DNA from: a bacterium
GTDB lineage: Bacteria; Sumerlaeota; Sumerlaeia; SLMS01
Assembly: GCA_016125005.1 (NCBI GenBank)
Contig: WGMQ01000064.1
Location: 1 to 57,001, forward strand
DNA: 57,001 nt
Reading direction: 5' to 3'
Below, in pieces: positions 43,720 through 53,903 of this stretch. Below the pieces are notes generated by a model that worked only from the letters and a program-made list of their open reading frames with translations, made no database searches and was not told where the DNA came from. The position numbers and the translations under genes are program-made. Numbering within the stretch: the first letter of the stretch is position 1; the number at the start of each line of letters is the position of its first letter.

Positions 43720-44010
43720 ATGATCGCGGGCTGGCTCTGGAATCGTCTCACGATTCGCCGTCACGCGCGCAGCATCCTCAAGATGGCCAAGGCGGCTTGG
43801 GGGGCTCCGCACGTCTATGAGCGGATCAATTACCTGAAGTTCACCCAGTGTGACCTCGGTTGGTACGATGACGAGCGGCGCAAACTGGAGGAACTGGGTT
43901 TCACCTACCTGCACGACTTCACGGATCGCACCATCCAGGGGGCAATCCGTGACGCCGCTGCGCCTTGCCAACAGCGACGAGGTGGACGCAAGCGCCCACC
44001 GGAGCGATGA
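43720..44010 (+). CDS. Small protein with N-terminal TM segment (possible broken gene)
   Basis: About 96 aa. A hydrophobic start (MIAGWLW, with more hydrophobic codons in frame upstream but no clear start) is followed by a soluble charged part: 'ILKMAKAAWGAPHVYERINYLKF', 'CDLGWYDDERRKLEELGF', 'FTDRTIQGAIRD'. The last ~20 residues turn Arg-rich and low-complexity, as after a frameshift. The ribosome site is weak. It may form one gene with the next entry. Confidence 0.35.
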   Translation: MIAGWLWNRLTIRRHARSILKMAKAAWGAPHVYERINYLKFTQCDLGWYDDERRKLEELGFTYLHDFTDRTIQGAIRDAAAPCQQRRGGRKRPPER

Positions 44011-44140
44011 CCTGAAGCGACGGCACCGGGAGTCGATCGGCTGGATCGGTGAGGCCGAGTTCCGCCGCATGGGCGCGGGCACCGACCCGAAAGTGGCCGA
44101 TGCAGTCTGGGAGGAGATCAAGAGGCAGCGGGGGGATTGA
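43949..44140 (+). CDS. Small hypothetical protein or 3' part of a frameshifted gene
   Basis: 63 aa from a GTG with AGGGGG 8 nt upstream: VTPLRLANSDEV, 'DDLKRRHRESIGWIGEAEFRRMG', 'VADAVWEEIKRQRGD'. It overlaps the previous frame by 62 nt in another phase. It reads as a normal helical protein end, so either two coupled genes or one gene with a shift near 43950-44000. It overlaps the convergent acyltransferase by 23 nt. Confidence 0.35.
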   Translation: MTPLRLANSDEVDASAHRSDDLKRRHRESIGWIGEAEFRRMGAGTDPKVADAVWEEIKRQRGD

Positions 44141-44633
44141 GCGACCGGATTTCCCGCGCTGGATTCCCGGCGATGATGCAGTGTCCCTGGGGGAAGCTTT
44201 TCGTCACCACGGCTCCGGCGCCCACCACGGTCTTGTCGCCAAGCTGCACCCCCGGCAGGATCACCGCGTTCATCCCGATCCAGCAGTCCTTGCCGAGGCG
44301 GATCGGCTCGGCGGGGAGCCAGCGGGTATTGTCCTCCGGGTCGTGGTTGGCGCTGATGAGGCCCACGTTTGGCGCCAGGTTCGTCCGGTCGCCGATCTCG
44401 ATGCCGTTGCTTGCCTGAATGTAGCACCCGGGCGAGTCGCCCGGATAGGTGCCCACGCCCAGCTTCACGCGGCGGGGCCAGATGACCGTCGACGTGAAGT
44501 GGACGGGCCACGGGACGTGCGTATTAAATCCCAGCAACTGGAGCAGTCGCCAGCGAATCCCGAAGGGGATGGCACAGTTCTCTGAAGGCAGGCGAAAGAC
44601 CGCACGGAGCAGGGACTTGACCAAGTCTCGCAT
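44118..44633 (-). CDS. Hexapeptide-repeat acyltransferase (WcaF/maltose-acetyltransferase-like)
   Basis: 171 aa. Left-handed beta-helix repeats: 'IEIGDRTNLAPNVGLISANHD', 'IRLGKDCWIGMNAVILPGVQLGDKTVVGAGAVVTKSF' (as consecutive hexads), 'IIAGNPAREIR'. Catalytic His in 'SANHD'. It transfers an acyl, usually acetyl, group to a sugar in surface polysaccharide synthesis. It is cotranscribed with dnaN (17 nt downstream of it), an unusual partner. Confidence 0.87.
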   Translation of the reverse strand: MRDLVKSLLRAVFRLPSENCAIPFGIRWRLLQLLGFNTHVPWPVHFTSTVIWPRRVKLGVGTYPGDSPGCYIQASNGIEIGDRTNLAPNVGLISANHDPEDNTRWLPAEPIRLGKDCWIGMNAVILPGVQLGDKTVVGAGAVVTKSFPQGHCIIAGNPAREIRSLNPPAAS

Positions 44634-44650
44634 GGGGTCTCCCCGGCGAC

Positions 44651-45799
44651 TTACTCGTCGTCGCCTTCACCGCCCGGAGCCGCCGGACGTGCATCCGCCA
44701 GCTTGATCGGCATGAGGAGGCACAAGCGGTCGTCCTCGTCCTTGGCCTTCATGACCACAGGCGCGGTGGAGCTCTTGATGAACAGCTTCACATCGGGCTT
44801 CGAGAAGCGCGAAAGCGTTTCGATGAGGAACTGGAAGTTGAAGGCCAGTTCAAGCTCCGGTCCCGTGTAGTCCATGCTGATGCGGCCGTTGAAGGCGCCC
44901 AGGTCGTGGGCCATCGAGGTGAAGTGGCAGGCGTTGTCCGCAAAGCGCAGGATGATGGACTTGTTCTTTTCCTCGGTGGTGATGCCGGCGCGGCGGGCGG
45001 CGGTCTGGAACACGTCGCGATTCAGCAGGATCTCGTAGGGGAAGTCCTTGGGGATCACCGCGTCGCAGTCGGGATACTTGCCTTCGATGCCATTGCCGCG
45101 GAAGTAGACGTTGCCGAAGCGGAAGGCGATCTGCTGGCCGGAGAGTTCCACCTCCACGGGGCCTTCGTTGCCGAGGGACTTGTAGAGGTTTTCCAGGAGC
45201 TTGCGCGGGACAATGATGCGGGCCGAGGAAACGCCCTCGATCTCCGGGATGTCGGTGTGGACGCGGGCGAGTTTCTTGCCGTCGGTCGAGGTCAGGCGCA
45301 GGCGGTTCTCGCCCAGTTCGAAATACACGCCCAGAAGCACGCGGCGGTGGTCCTTGCCGGGGAGCGCATAGAGCGTCGAATCAATCAGGTAGCGGAGGGT
45401 CTTCTGGGCGATCTGGAAGCGGGTGCTTCCCTGCTCCATCTGCCACTCGGGGAAGTCCTCGGCGGGAATCGTCATCAGCTTGTATTCGCTGGATTCGCAG
45501 GAGAGCGTGACCTTCTGGCCAGCCTCGGCGATGGAGACCTCCCCCTGCGGAGGCATCAGGCGGACGATCTCACGGAAGGTGTCCGCGGGGACCGTAGTGC
45601 GGCCCGGCTTGCGAACGGTCCCGGAGAGCTTGACGACCACGAAGCTCTCGTTGTCCGTGCCGCGCAGTTGAATGCCCTGTTCACCCGCATCAATCAGCAC
45701 ATTGCCCAGAATGAGCTGTGGACCGGCCGTACGATCAACGAGGTTGGAGACCACGGTGGCTGCGGTTTCAAGGTCCTTCTGAGGGATCAGGATGTGCAT
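44651..45799 (-). CDS. dnaN: DNA polymerase III beta sliding clamp
   Basis: 382 aa. Full three-domain clamp: begins 'MHILIPQKDLETAATVVSNLVDR', has 'YALPGKDHRRVLLGVYFELGENRLRLTSTDGKKLA' (in two stretches) and ends with the hydrophobic-pocket segment 'DEDDRLCLLMPIKL'. It tethers polymerase III to DNA. No dnaA, recF or gyrB is adjacent, so this is not the standard origin cluster. GGAG lies about 9 nt before the ATG. Confidence 0.96.
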   Translation of the reverse strand: MHILIPQKDLETAATVVSNLVDRTAGPQLILGNVLIDAGEQGIQLRGTDNESFVVVKLSGTVRKPGRTTVPADTFREIVRLMPPQGEVSIAEAGQKVTLSCESSEYKLMTIPAEDFPEWQMEQGSTRFQIAQKTLRYLIDSTLYALPGKDHRRVLLGVYFELGENRLRLTSTDGKKLARVHTDIPEIEGVSSARIIVPRKLLENLYKSLGNEGPVEVELSGQQIAFRFGNVYFRGNGIEGKYPDCDAVIPKDFPYEILLNRDVFQTAARRAGITTEEKNKSIILRFADNACHFTSMAHDLGAFNGRISMDYTGPELELAFNFQFLIETLSRFSKPDVKLFIKSSTAPVVMKAKDEDDRLCLLMPIKLADARPAAPGGEGDDE

Positions 45800-45894
45800 G
45801 GTAAGGAGGGTTCTCCTGGAAGCGTTCGTGTAACTTGGTCAGATGAAGCAGGTGGGTTTCGGGAGTCAATCGTCATGCCCGGCACGGGTCGATA

Positions 45895-45929
45895 CAAAAA
45901 AGCCGGGCTCTTGTTGGACAGCCCGGCCT
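45895..45929 (-). terminator. Intrinsic terminator of the OB-fold protein gene
   Basis: An 8-bp stem (45902-45909 with 45920-45927) is followed on the minus strand by a run of seven T, 34 nt after the stop at 45963. Confidence 0.88.
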
Positions 45930-45962
45930 TCATGCCAATGGTAACATTGTGGCAAAGCGGGG

Positions 45963-46826
45963 TCAGGGAGCGCCGAAACCTGCCGCCCGCGCCGTAGCGT
46001 TCTCGTCGGTCAGCTTGGGGCTGCGGGCATTCACCTGAAAGGTCCGCGACACGAACTGGGGCTCGTCGACGCGGACCTGCATCTTGCCGTCAAACTCACC
46101 GACGATGCCACTCAATTCGATCGGTTGGCCGACCACCGGGCGGTTCTCCGGGGCGATTTTCTCGGCAACGGCCTTCCAGTATAGGCCCTCGACTTCCCCG
46201 GTGTCGTCGCGCACGATCACCCGGAATGGAATGCGTTCATTATCGGACTCGGTGTATCTGACCACGTTGCCGCGGATGCGCACGGGCTGGCCCACGTGCG
46301 TGATGTTGATGGAGCCGATGCTGAAGAGGGAAAAGCTGCGCCCCGCGTCGCGGTCGGATCGAAGCGCTGCGCCGCCGGAACTGAGCGTCCCCGGTGTGCG
46401 GCGGAAGTGGTTGGGCTGTTCGATTTCGAGCTGGCGCTCGTTGCGGAACTCGCCGACGCGGGCGTACAGGTCCAGCCGCGTGCCGGGTTCCAGGAAGGAA
46501 GTGTCGGGGATCTTGGCCCAGGTATCCTGAAAAACCACGCAACGAATGGTGCCCGTGGAGTCGCTCACATATAGCGACCAGGGCTGGCGGCTCTCGGGGC
46601 GCGGGGCGCCCACGGAGACGAGGTTGGCCTTGATGTAGAGACGAGTGCCGAGAGGGGCCTCAAGGGCGGTCTTGACGTTCGCCCATTGGATCACCGGGGC
46701 CGTGGGAGCCTGTGGACGGGGGGGAGCGGTGCTTTGTGCCGCCACAGCGATGGGCAGCATCGCGATCATCAGCGCAAACAGAGCGGCGAAGGTGGTCCGA
46801 GTTCTGGAGTGCGAGAGAAATTCCAT
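45963..46826 (-). CDS. Exported protein with two OB-fold-like domains
   Basis: 287 aa with a Sec signal (about 1-30, AVAAQ). Two similar beta-barrel segments: 'GTRLYIKANLVSV....SLYVSDSTGTIRCVVFQDTW' and 'GQPVRIRGNVVRY....RVIVRDDTGEVEGLYW', followed by 'GQPIELSGIVGEFDGKMQVRVDEPQFV', the tRNA-anti/OB nucleic-acid-binding pattern. Exported OB proteins of this type are often predicted to bind DNA or oligosaccharides. The divergent neighbour encodes a secreted DNase. Confidence 0.7.
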   Translation of the reverse strand: MEFLSHSRTRTTFAALFALMIAMLPIAVAAQSTAPPRPQAPTAPVIQWANVKTALEAPLGTRLYIKANLVSVGAPRPESRQPWSLYVSDSTGTIRCVVFQDTWAKIPDTSFLEPGTRLDLYARVGEFRNERQLEIEQPNHFRRTPGTLSSGGAALRSDRDAGRSFSLFSIGSINITHVGQPVRIRGNVVRYTESDNERIPFRVIVRDDTGEVEGLYWKAVAEKIAPENRPVVGQPIELSGIVGEFDGKMQVRVDEPQFVSRTFQVNARSPKLTDENATARAAGFGAP

Positions 46827-47101
46827 GGCTATCTTGTCCCTTTCTTTTTCTCGACTGTGCGGACTCCACGGCTTGTTAGCAGTTTTTGTCAAACGGCAAT
46901 ATTCCGACGTTCGGTCCATTCGTATTTGTCGAGCGGCGGTCACTTTATTGCCATGTCTTTATCAGGGTATTCCCCGATTACAAAAAGAATCCGTCACTTA
47001 CTTGTGTCCGAATCGCCCGCAAGAAACGGTTTGCTGTTCCCCCATGCCCCGGTCTATGCAGGGCACAACGACTTGCCGCACGTCCCCACCGAGGTTCGCC
47101 A

Positions 47102-48925
47102 GTGTCCGCCTATTATCGTCTGATTTCCGTGATTTCGCTGGTGCCGGCCTTGGCCGCTGCGCTGAACCTCCCGCCCGAGTTCTTCTACGCCTCCGTCGAT
47201 ACCTCCTCGGCGGCGACGCTCCGCCCCACCCTCCACGCGGCCATATCGGGCCATACGCGGATTGACTACGACAATGGGGCGAACTGGCCGATTCTGGAGG
47301 CCGCGGATACCAACCCAGCGGAGAGCACCGAGATCGTCGATTTCTACGGCAACCGTCGACTGATCAAGGTCACCGACCGTGGCTCCCAGTACAATCGCGA
47401 GCACATGTGGCCCCAGTCCTACGGCTTTCCCCAGTCCATCGACAATGCGGGCGAGCTCGGCTACTACCCTCGCACCGACCTGCACGCGCTCTTCCTGGCG
47501 GCGGCATCGCTCAATTCCACCCGAAACAATCGTTGGCTCGACTACGTTTCCTCGCCTCGCACCGTGGTGCAGACCGACCTGACCAACGGCGTCGGTGGAG
47601 GATCGACCACCTACCCGGGAAACCATAACTGGTACTCCACCAGCGTGAACGCGTGGGAGACCTGGAACTGGCGCCGTGGCGAGGCGGCTCGCGCCGTCCT
47701 CTACATGGACTTGCGCTACGAAGGGGGCACCCATCCGGTGACCGGGAACCCCGAGCCCGATCTGATCCTGACCGACAACACGACGTTGATCGCCGCGACC
47801 ACCACCTCGCCCGCCTACATGGGGGTGCTCTCCAGCGTGCTCCAGTGGCATCAGGAGGATCCTGTCAACTCCGTTGAGTTCAACCGCATGGAGATCGTCG
47901 CTGCCAGCCAGGGGAACAGGAATCCCTTCGTCGACTATCCGGAGTTCGTCGAGTGTCTATACGGCGGCGATTGCTCCGGTGTGCCTCCCATCAATCCCCA
48001 GAATGTGATCGCTCTCCCCGCGCCATCGAGCGTCACCGTCACCTGGGCTCCCCGCATCGAGTCCGACCTGGCGGGGTACAACGTCTACTTCGGTGCTTCG
48101 CCCACCGGGCCCTTTACCAAATCCAACTCCAGCCTGCTTACCGCCACGAACCACACGGTTTCCGGGCTGACCGATGGCGTCGCCACATACCTTCTCGTGC
48201 GCGCTGTCGACACCGACAGCAACGAGTCCCACGATAGCGCCATCGTCAGCGCGACGCCCGGACCGCGAACCACCCTGGTGGCCGAGTCCTTCGAGGAAGC
48301 TCCTTCCCCCTCCAGCTACACCATTACCGGAGGAACGGGCAACTCCGGGGCGGGAGATTACTTCGACCGCTTCGTCTACCTGTCCACGCCGTCGGGCTTC
48401 AACGTCGTCACCGCGGACCGCAACCAGCTTTACGTCATCGCCGGTGAGGACACCAACGGTAACGCGATCCTTCCGACGGACGGCATCCACACGGTGACGC
48501 TGGCGCCGATCACCGTGACGGGTGTTACCGACATTCAGGTCTCGCTCCTGGTGGCTGCACGCGATGCGTCGGTTTACGACACTGCCGCTCTCTCCAACGG
48601 GGATTATTTGCGGGTCTTCGCCAGCCTGGATGGCGGCTCCGACGTGCTCGTTGGTCAGTTCACCCGCGTCGGCACCAGCGGATCGAACGGCAAGCTGGGC
48701 GTGGATACCAACTTGGACGGACTGGGGGACACGGAACTGCCGAGCTACACCGCCATGAATCCTTACAGCTTCCCGATCAGCGGGACCGGCGACCAACTCA
48801 CCGTGAAGGTCGTCACCCGTTTCGAGGGAGGCAGCGAGCAGTTCGCCTACGACTTCGTGGAGGTCAGCGGTGTTGCGCCGGTCAGTTCCGGCGTCAGCGT
48901 CACCGGCTGGATGATGCTCGACTGA
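47102..48925 (+). CDS. Secreted endonuclease I family protein with Fn3 and C-terminal beta domain
   Basis: 607 aa from a GTG at 47102 (GAGG 8 nt upstream, signal peptide follows); the longer frame upstream is not conserved. The nuclease domain (about 30-290) carries the His-Me-finger motif 'YNREHMWPQSYGF' and 'TDLHALFLAAASLNSTRNN', as in Vvn/EndA/BsnI extracellular DNases. An Fn3 domain follows (about 300-390, 'PSSVTVTWAPRIESDLAGYNVYF'), then a beta-rich domain (about 400-600). It probably degrades extracellular DNA. One GTCTATAC octamer falls in 'ECLYGG'. Confidence 0.88.
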   Translation: MSAYYRLISVISLVPALAAALNLPPEFFYASVDTSSAATLRPTLHAAISGHTRIDYDNGANWPILEAADTNPAESTEIVDFYGNRRLIKVTDRGSQYNREHMWPQSYGFPQSIDNAGELGYYPRTDLHALFLAAASLNSTRNNRWLDYVSSPRTVVQTDLTNGVGGGSTTYPGNHNWYSTSVNAWETWNWRRGEAARAVLYMDLRYEGGTHPVTGNPEPDLILTDNTTLIAATTTSPAYMGVLSSVLQWHQEDPVNSVEFNRMEIVAASQGNRNPFVDYPEFVECLYGGDCSGVPPINPQNVIALPAPSSVTVTWAPRIESDLAGYNVYFGASPTGPFTKSNSSLLTATNHTVSGLTDGVATYLLVRAVDTDSNESHDSAIVSATPGPRTTLVAESFEEAPSPSSYTITGGTGNSGAGDYFDRFVYLSTPSGFNVVTADRNQLYVIAGEDTNGNAILPTDGIHTVTLAPITVTGVTDIQVSLLVAARDASVYDTAALSNGDYLRVFASLDGGSDVLVGQFTRVGTSGSNGKLGVDTNLDGLGDTELPSYTAMNPYSFPISGTGDQLTVKVVTRFEGGSEQFAYDFVEVSGVAPVSSGVSVTGWMMLD

Positions 48926-49028
48926 ACGCCAAGCGCCGTCGGCCTGGTGGGGCGCTCGGAGGTTCGTGCTTGTCGCCCTGACTCCCGATTGTCACGCTCG
49001 CCGTGATCGTTGACCGGGCTGTCCGGTG

Positions 49029-50396
49029 ATGCACGGCAAAGGCGGCAATCGCGTGCCCAGCATGGGGTCCAGCAGCAGCATTTTGCCCCCGGTGGGGCTC
49101 GAGTCGCTCGCCCGCGAGCACGCCGGTGCCATCGGCGACCTGGAACGGCGCGTCATCATTCCGATCAAGTACTGCCTGCTGGTCCTGCTCGCCCTGCATT
49201 GGATGTGGGCCCACGATTGGGATGCCCCCTCCGTACCTGCCTTTGGGCTCTTCTTCATCTTCCTGATGCTGACGGTCGGGGCGCACTACCTCTTCGCGCG
49301 AGACCGCATCACGCCGAGTCAGGTGCGCCCGTTTGTGATGGGATTCTTCGTGCTCGACGCGGGGTTCGTGACCGGGCTGGTGATGCTCGACCTGGTCGAG
49401 CAGGACCCCGCCCAGATGGCGCCGTTCGGCTCCTACTACCTGCTCTACCTGCTGGTGGTGCTGCGTGGCTTTGCGTTGTTTCGCACCCGGAGCGAGAACA
49501 GTTTCGGCTTCGTGCTCGCCTCTGTCCTGATGTTGTTCTCGGCGGGGCTCGAGATCCAACGCGCCACGATCCTGGACTTTCCCCTTCGCCTGCGCGAGCT
49601 GGCGCTGCTCTGGGGGGTCATGATGCTGACACAAGCCTTCGTCGGTCTGGTGAACGCCCGCAAGGAGGAGGAAACCCGCGCCCGCGAGCGGTTGGTCCGC
49701 GCCGCGTCCCTTTCTGCCATCGGCGAGCTTTCCGCAGGCGTCGCCCACGAGATCAACAACCCCATCGGAATCATCAAGACCTACACGGACTTCCTCGAAC
49801 GGAGCATGAAGGCGGACGATCCGCTGCGCGAGGACATCGAGACGATCCGCCGCGAAGCCCAGCGGTGCGAGGAGATCGTGCGCCGCATGTTGGACTTCTC
49901 CAATCCGCGTCTCCAGGGCATCGCCACCCTCTCGATTCGCGATCTGGTCGAGGAGACGGTCTCCTTCGTCTTCCACGAGGGACGCGAGGGACACGCCCAC
50001 GCCCGATTCATCACGGCGGGCGCCATCCCTCTTGTCTCGGGCGATGCGACGCAGCTTCGTCAGGCGCTGCTGAATGTGCTCGTGAATGCGAGGCAGTTGG
50101 TCGACAACCACGCCACGGCGCCGAGCGAGATCGAGGTGGAGCTTTCCCGCGGGACCGGCCCCCGGCCACCCGTTCGCATCGAGGTCCGCGACCGTGGGCC
50201 GGGCCTGACGGAGGAGGAAGCGACGCGCGCCTTCGAGCCGTTCTTCACACGCCGACCGGAGGGTACGGGCCTTGGCCTTGCCATCACGCGCCGCATCATC
50301 GAGGCCCACGGCGGTACCATTCGTCTAGCGCCACGGGTTGGCGGTGGAGCCGTCGTGACAATCGAGCTGCCCATCGAAGGAGAGGAGCGCGCATGA
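49029..50396 (+). CDS. Membrane sensor histidine kinase (no adjacent response regulator)
   Basis: About 455 aa. Five or six TM helices (about 40-205) replace a periplasmic sensor domain. Dimerisation helix with phospho-acceptor His in 'SAGVAHEINNPIGIIKTYTDF', N-box 'QALLNVLVNARQLV', G-boxes 'EVRDRGPGL' and 'EGTGLGLAITRRIIEAHGG'. All kinase motifs are intact. The start may also be the GTG at 49026 or the ATG at 49062; no clear ribosome site decides. Its stop overlaps the tlyA start (ATGA). Confidence 0.92.
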   Translation: MHGKGGNRVPSMGSSSSILPPVGLESLAREHAGAIGDLERRVIIPIKYCLLVLLALHWMWAHDWDAPSVPAFGLFFIFLMLTVGAHYLFARDRITPSQVRPFVMGFFVLDAGFVTGLVMLDLVEQDPAQMAPFGSYYLLYLLVVLRGFALFRTRSENSFGFVLASVLMLFSAGLEIQRATILDFPLRLRELALLWGVMMLTQAFVGLVNARKEEETRARERLVRAASLSAIGELSAGVAHEINNPIGIIKTYTDFLERSMKADDPLREDIETIRREAQRCEEIVRRMLDFSNPRLQGIATLSIRDLVEETVSFVFHEGREGHAHARFITAGAIPLVSGDATQLRQALLNVLVNARQLVDNHATAPSEIEVELSRGTGPRPPVRIEVRDRGPGLTEEEATRAFEPFFTRRPEGTGLGLAITRRIIEAHGGTIRLAPRVGGGAVVTIELPIEGEERA

Positions 50397-51133
50397 GCCC
50401 CAAGATCCGACTGGATGTGCTCCTAGTGGAGCGGGGGCTCGCGGAATCGCGCGAGCGCGCCCAGCGGCTGATCCGCGCGGGGCTTGTCTATACAGAGAGC
50501 GAGCGACTGGACAAGCCGGGGCGTCCCATGCCGAGCGACGCCGCCATCTTCCTGAAGGGGAGCGACTGTCCCTACGTCTCGCGCGGTGGCCTGAAGCTGG
50601 CCGGCGCGCTGGATGCGTTCGGCGTCGATCCCGCTGGCCGCGTGGCACTGGACCTCGGAGCCAGCACCGGTGGATTTACCGATTGCCTGCTCCAGCGCGG
50701 CGCCGTGCGTGTCTATACGATCGACGTCGGCACCAATCAGCTCCACGAGAAACTCCGCCGCGACGACCGCGTGGTGGTTCGCGAGCAGACGCACATTGAC
50801 GCGCTGGAATCGGCGCTCTTCGACGATGCCCCGACGCTTGCCGTGGCCGATCTGAGCTTCATTTCGCTACGCCGCGCGTATAAACCACTGCGGCGCGTGC
50901 TCGCTCCCGGCGGGGAGGCGATCCTGCTCGTCAAGCCGCAGTTCGAGGTGGGACGCGAGAAGGTCCCGCGCGGCGGCGTCGTGACGAACCCGGCGTTGCA
51001 CGAGCAGGTGCTGGAGGATCTTGCCGCCGCCGCAGTCGAGGCCGGGTTCCAGGTCCGTGGTCGCTGTCCGTCGCCCATCACCGGCGGCGACGGAAACCGG
51101 GAGTTCTTCCTGCACCTGATGCTGCCCGCCTGA
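50393..51133 (+). CDS. tlyA: TlyA-type rRNA 2'-O-methyltransferase
   Basis: 246 aa. N-terminal S4 RNA-binding domain ('RLDVLLVERGLAESRERAQRLIRAG') followed by an FtsJ-like SAM domain: 'YVSRGGLKLAGALDAF', 'ALDLGASTGGFTDCLLQRGA', 'DLSFISLRRA', 'LVKPQFEVGREKV' with K-D-K-E tetrad positions. TlyA methylates 16S/23S rRNA cytidines. ATGA overlap with the kinase gene suggests coupling. Two GTCTATAC octamers fall in 'GLVYTES' and 'RVYTID'. Confidence 0.95.
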   Translation: MSPKIRLDVLLVERGLAESRERAQRLIRAGLVYTESERLDKPGRPMPSDAAIFLKGSDCPYVSRGGLKLAGALDAFGVDPAGRVALDLGASTGGFTDCLLQRGAVRVYTIDVGTNQLHEKLRRDDRVVVREQTHIDALESALFDDAPTLAVADLSFISLRRAYKPLRRVLAPGGEAILLVKPQFEVGREKVPRGGVVTNPALHEQVLEDLAAAAVEAGFQVRGRCPSPITGGDGNREFFLHLMLPA

Positions 51134-51136
51134 ACC

Positions 51137-52498
51137 TCAGGGCACAAAGCCCTTCCCATTGTCGCGATACACCTGGCCGGTCGGGTACATGCCGTGACGC
51201 CGCATCAATTCCGCGCCGGCGTTCATGGCCGCGGTGCCGCCGATGCTACCGCTCATGACTTGCTGCTTGAGGGCCTCCATGTCGCGCCCGAACGCATCGT
51301 TCGCCTTCGTGGCGACGTGAAAGCGCACCTTGCTCCCCTCCGGTTTCCACGCTAGATAAGTCATGAGGCCCATGGGCATGTTCTCTGCCGTACCCTCCAC
51401 CGAGCCATCTTCCACATAGTTCGTGGCGCCCAGCATCGCAAAGTCTCCCGAGGACAGGCCCCCGCGAAAGACACGGGTGCTACCGTCGCCGAAGGAAAGC
51501 TGAACGGACGTCTCGTTGGCCGTGCGTGTGACATCAATCGTGCGGAGATCGTACTGGTTCGTGCCGACCTGAAGCGACATCTTGTCGCCTGCGGCCAGAG
51601 AAAAGACGCTCTCCGAACCGAGCGCGTGGGGCTGCGTGCCCACCGTGTTGGCGGAGGCCACCTGCTGGGCGACGGCGCCCGGTAGTGAGGTTGGGGTGGC
51701 AGGCTGCGTGGCGAGGAAGACTCCTCCGGCGACAAGCAGCACGGCGCCTGCCGATACAAAGACCTTTGTTGTAGTGCCCATGAGTGCCAGTCCTTCGAGA
51801 AGGGATGCGAGCATGGACTTGGAGACGGGTGGGGCGACGACAGCCGCGGGCGAGGCGGCCTTGGCAGCCGGAGTGGCAGCCACAGTGGCCAGCACGCCGA
51901 GGATTGCGACGACCCGCTGGGCACGTTGGGCCTGCGGGCGGACCGCCAGCTGTGAGCGCAGCCGATCGAGCGCGGACCCGATCCGGCGGCCTACCGTGGA
52001 CGGGTGCACTTGCAGTCGGGCGGCGATCTCGGCCTTGGTGAGTCCCTCCTGAAAGTGCCCGATCAACAGCTCGCGTTCCGCCGCCGGTAGTGTGTCCAGC
52101 GCCGCCGTGATCTCCTCGGTCACCTGTTCAGACTCACGGCGATTGGCACCGCCCGTGTCGGGGACGCTGTCGAGCACCTCGGCGGAAACGAACCCCGCCT
52201 CCGGACCGCGCCTGCGCTCACCGCGAAGCCGACTGATGGCGGCGTTGCGGGCGATGCGGCGAATCCATGGACCGATCGCATAAGGGAAAGCCACGGCTTC
52301 GAGCTTGAGCCAGACGCGGAGGAAAGTCTCCTGCGCCAGATCCTCTGCCAGTTCCGGGTCACGCACGACGCCACAGCAGATCCGCACCACCTCTTCGCGA
52401 TAGCGCCGAACCAGCCGCTCGAAGGCCGCGACATCGCCAGCCTTGGCTGCCAGAACCAATTCTGCCTCGTCCCGCCATGTGATCAGTCGCGTTGCCAT
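51137..52498 (-). CDS. ECF sigma factor fused to a membrane-spanning and C-terminal sensory-like region
   Basis: 453 aa. Residues 1-187 are an ECF sigma factor: sigma2 'ELAEDLAQETFLRVWLKLEA', 'IGPWIRRIARNAAISRLRGE', sigma4 'LDTLPAAERELLIGHFQEG', 'TKAEIAARLQVHPSTVGRRI'. A hydrophobic stretch (about 196-209), an Ala/Pro linker and a clear TM helix (about 245-263) follow, then ~190 residues of beta-rich sequence. If only the second segment crosses the membrane, the C-terminus is outside, giving a one-protein transmembrane regulator. No separate anti-sigma gene adjoins. AAGGAG precedes the ATG. Confidence 0.88.
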   Translation of the reverse strand: MATRLITWRDEAELVLAAKAGDVAAFERLVRRYREEVVRICCGVVRDPELAEDLAQETFLRVWLKLEAVAFPYAIGPWIRRIARNAAISRLRGERRRGPEAGFVSAEVLDSVPDTGGANRRESEQVTEEITAALDTLPAAERELLIGHFQEGLTKAEIAARLQVHPSTVGRRIGSALDRLRSQLAVRPQAQRAQRVVAILGVLATVAATPAAKAASPAAVVAPPVSKSMLASLLEGLALMGTTTKVFVSAGAVLLVAGGVFLATQPATPTSLPGAVAQQVASANTVGTQPHALGSESVFSLAAGDKMSLQVGTNQYDLRTIDVTRTANETSVQLSFGDGSTRVFRGGLSSGDFAMLGATNYVEDGSVEGTAENMPMGLMTYLAWKPEGSKVRFHVATKANDAFGRDMEALKQQVMSGSIGGTAAMNAGAELMRRHGMYPTGQVYRDNGKGFVP

Positions 52499-52571
52499 CG
52501 GTCACCCTGTCTCCTTCCATGCTTCACCATAACAAACGCCTTGGCACGGAGGAAATTGCGCCGGGCCCCAG

Positions 52572-52602
52572 AAAAAAATCCCCGGTCGTAGTGACCGGGG
52601 AT
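52572..52602 (-). terminator. Intrinsic terminator of htrA
   Basis: A 10-bp perfect stem (52578-52587 with 52593-52602) with loop GTAGT is followed on the minus strand by seven T residues, 24 nt past the htrA stop. Confidence 0.93.
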
Positions 52603-52626
52603 CGGAGGGAAGCTTCGGGCTGGGGC

Positions 52627-53772
<1,146 letters not shown>

Positions 53773-53903
53773 ATTGCCGGGTGTACTCCGATTTTGTGCT
53801 CTCTCTGCGCGACGTCGCCTGCGCGGCGCCGATACCACTCTGACACAGGAGCGTCGCAAAACGTTTGCCTGTCGATGGCAGGCTGGCGCAAGCTGGCGCC
53901 ACG

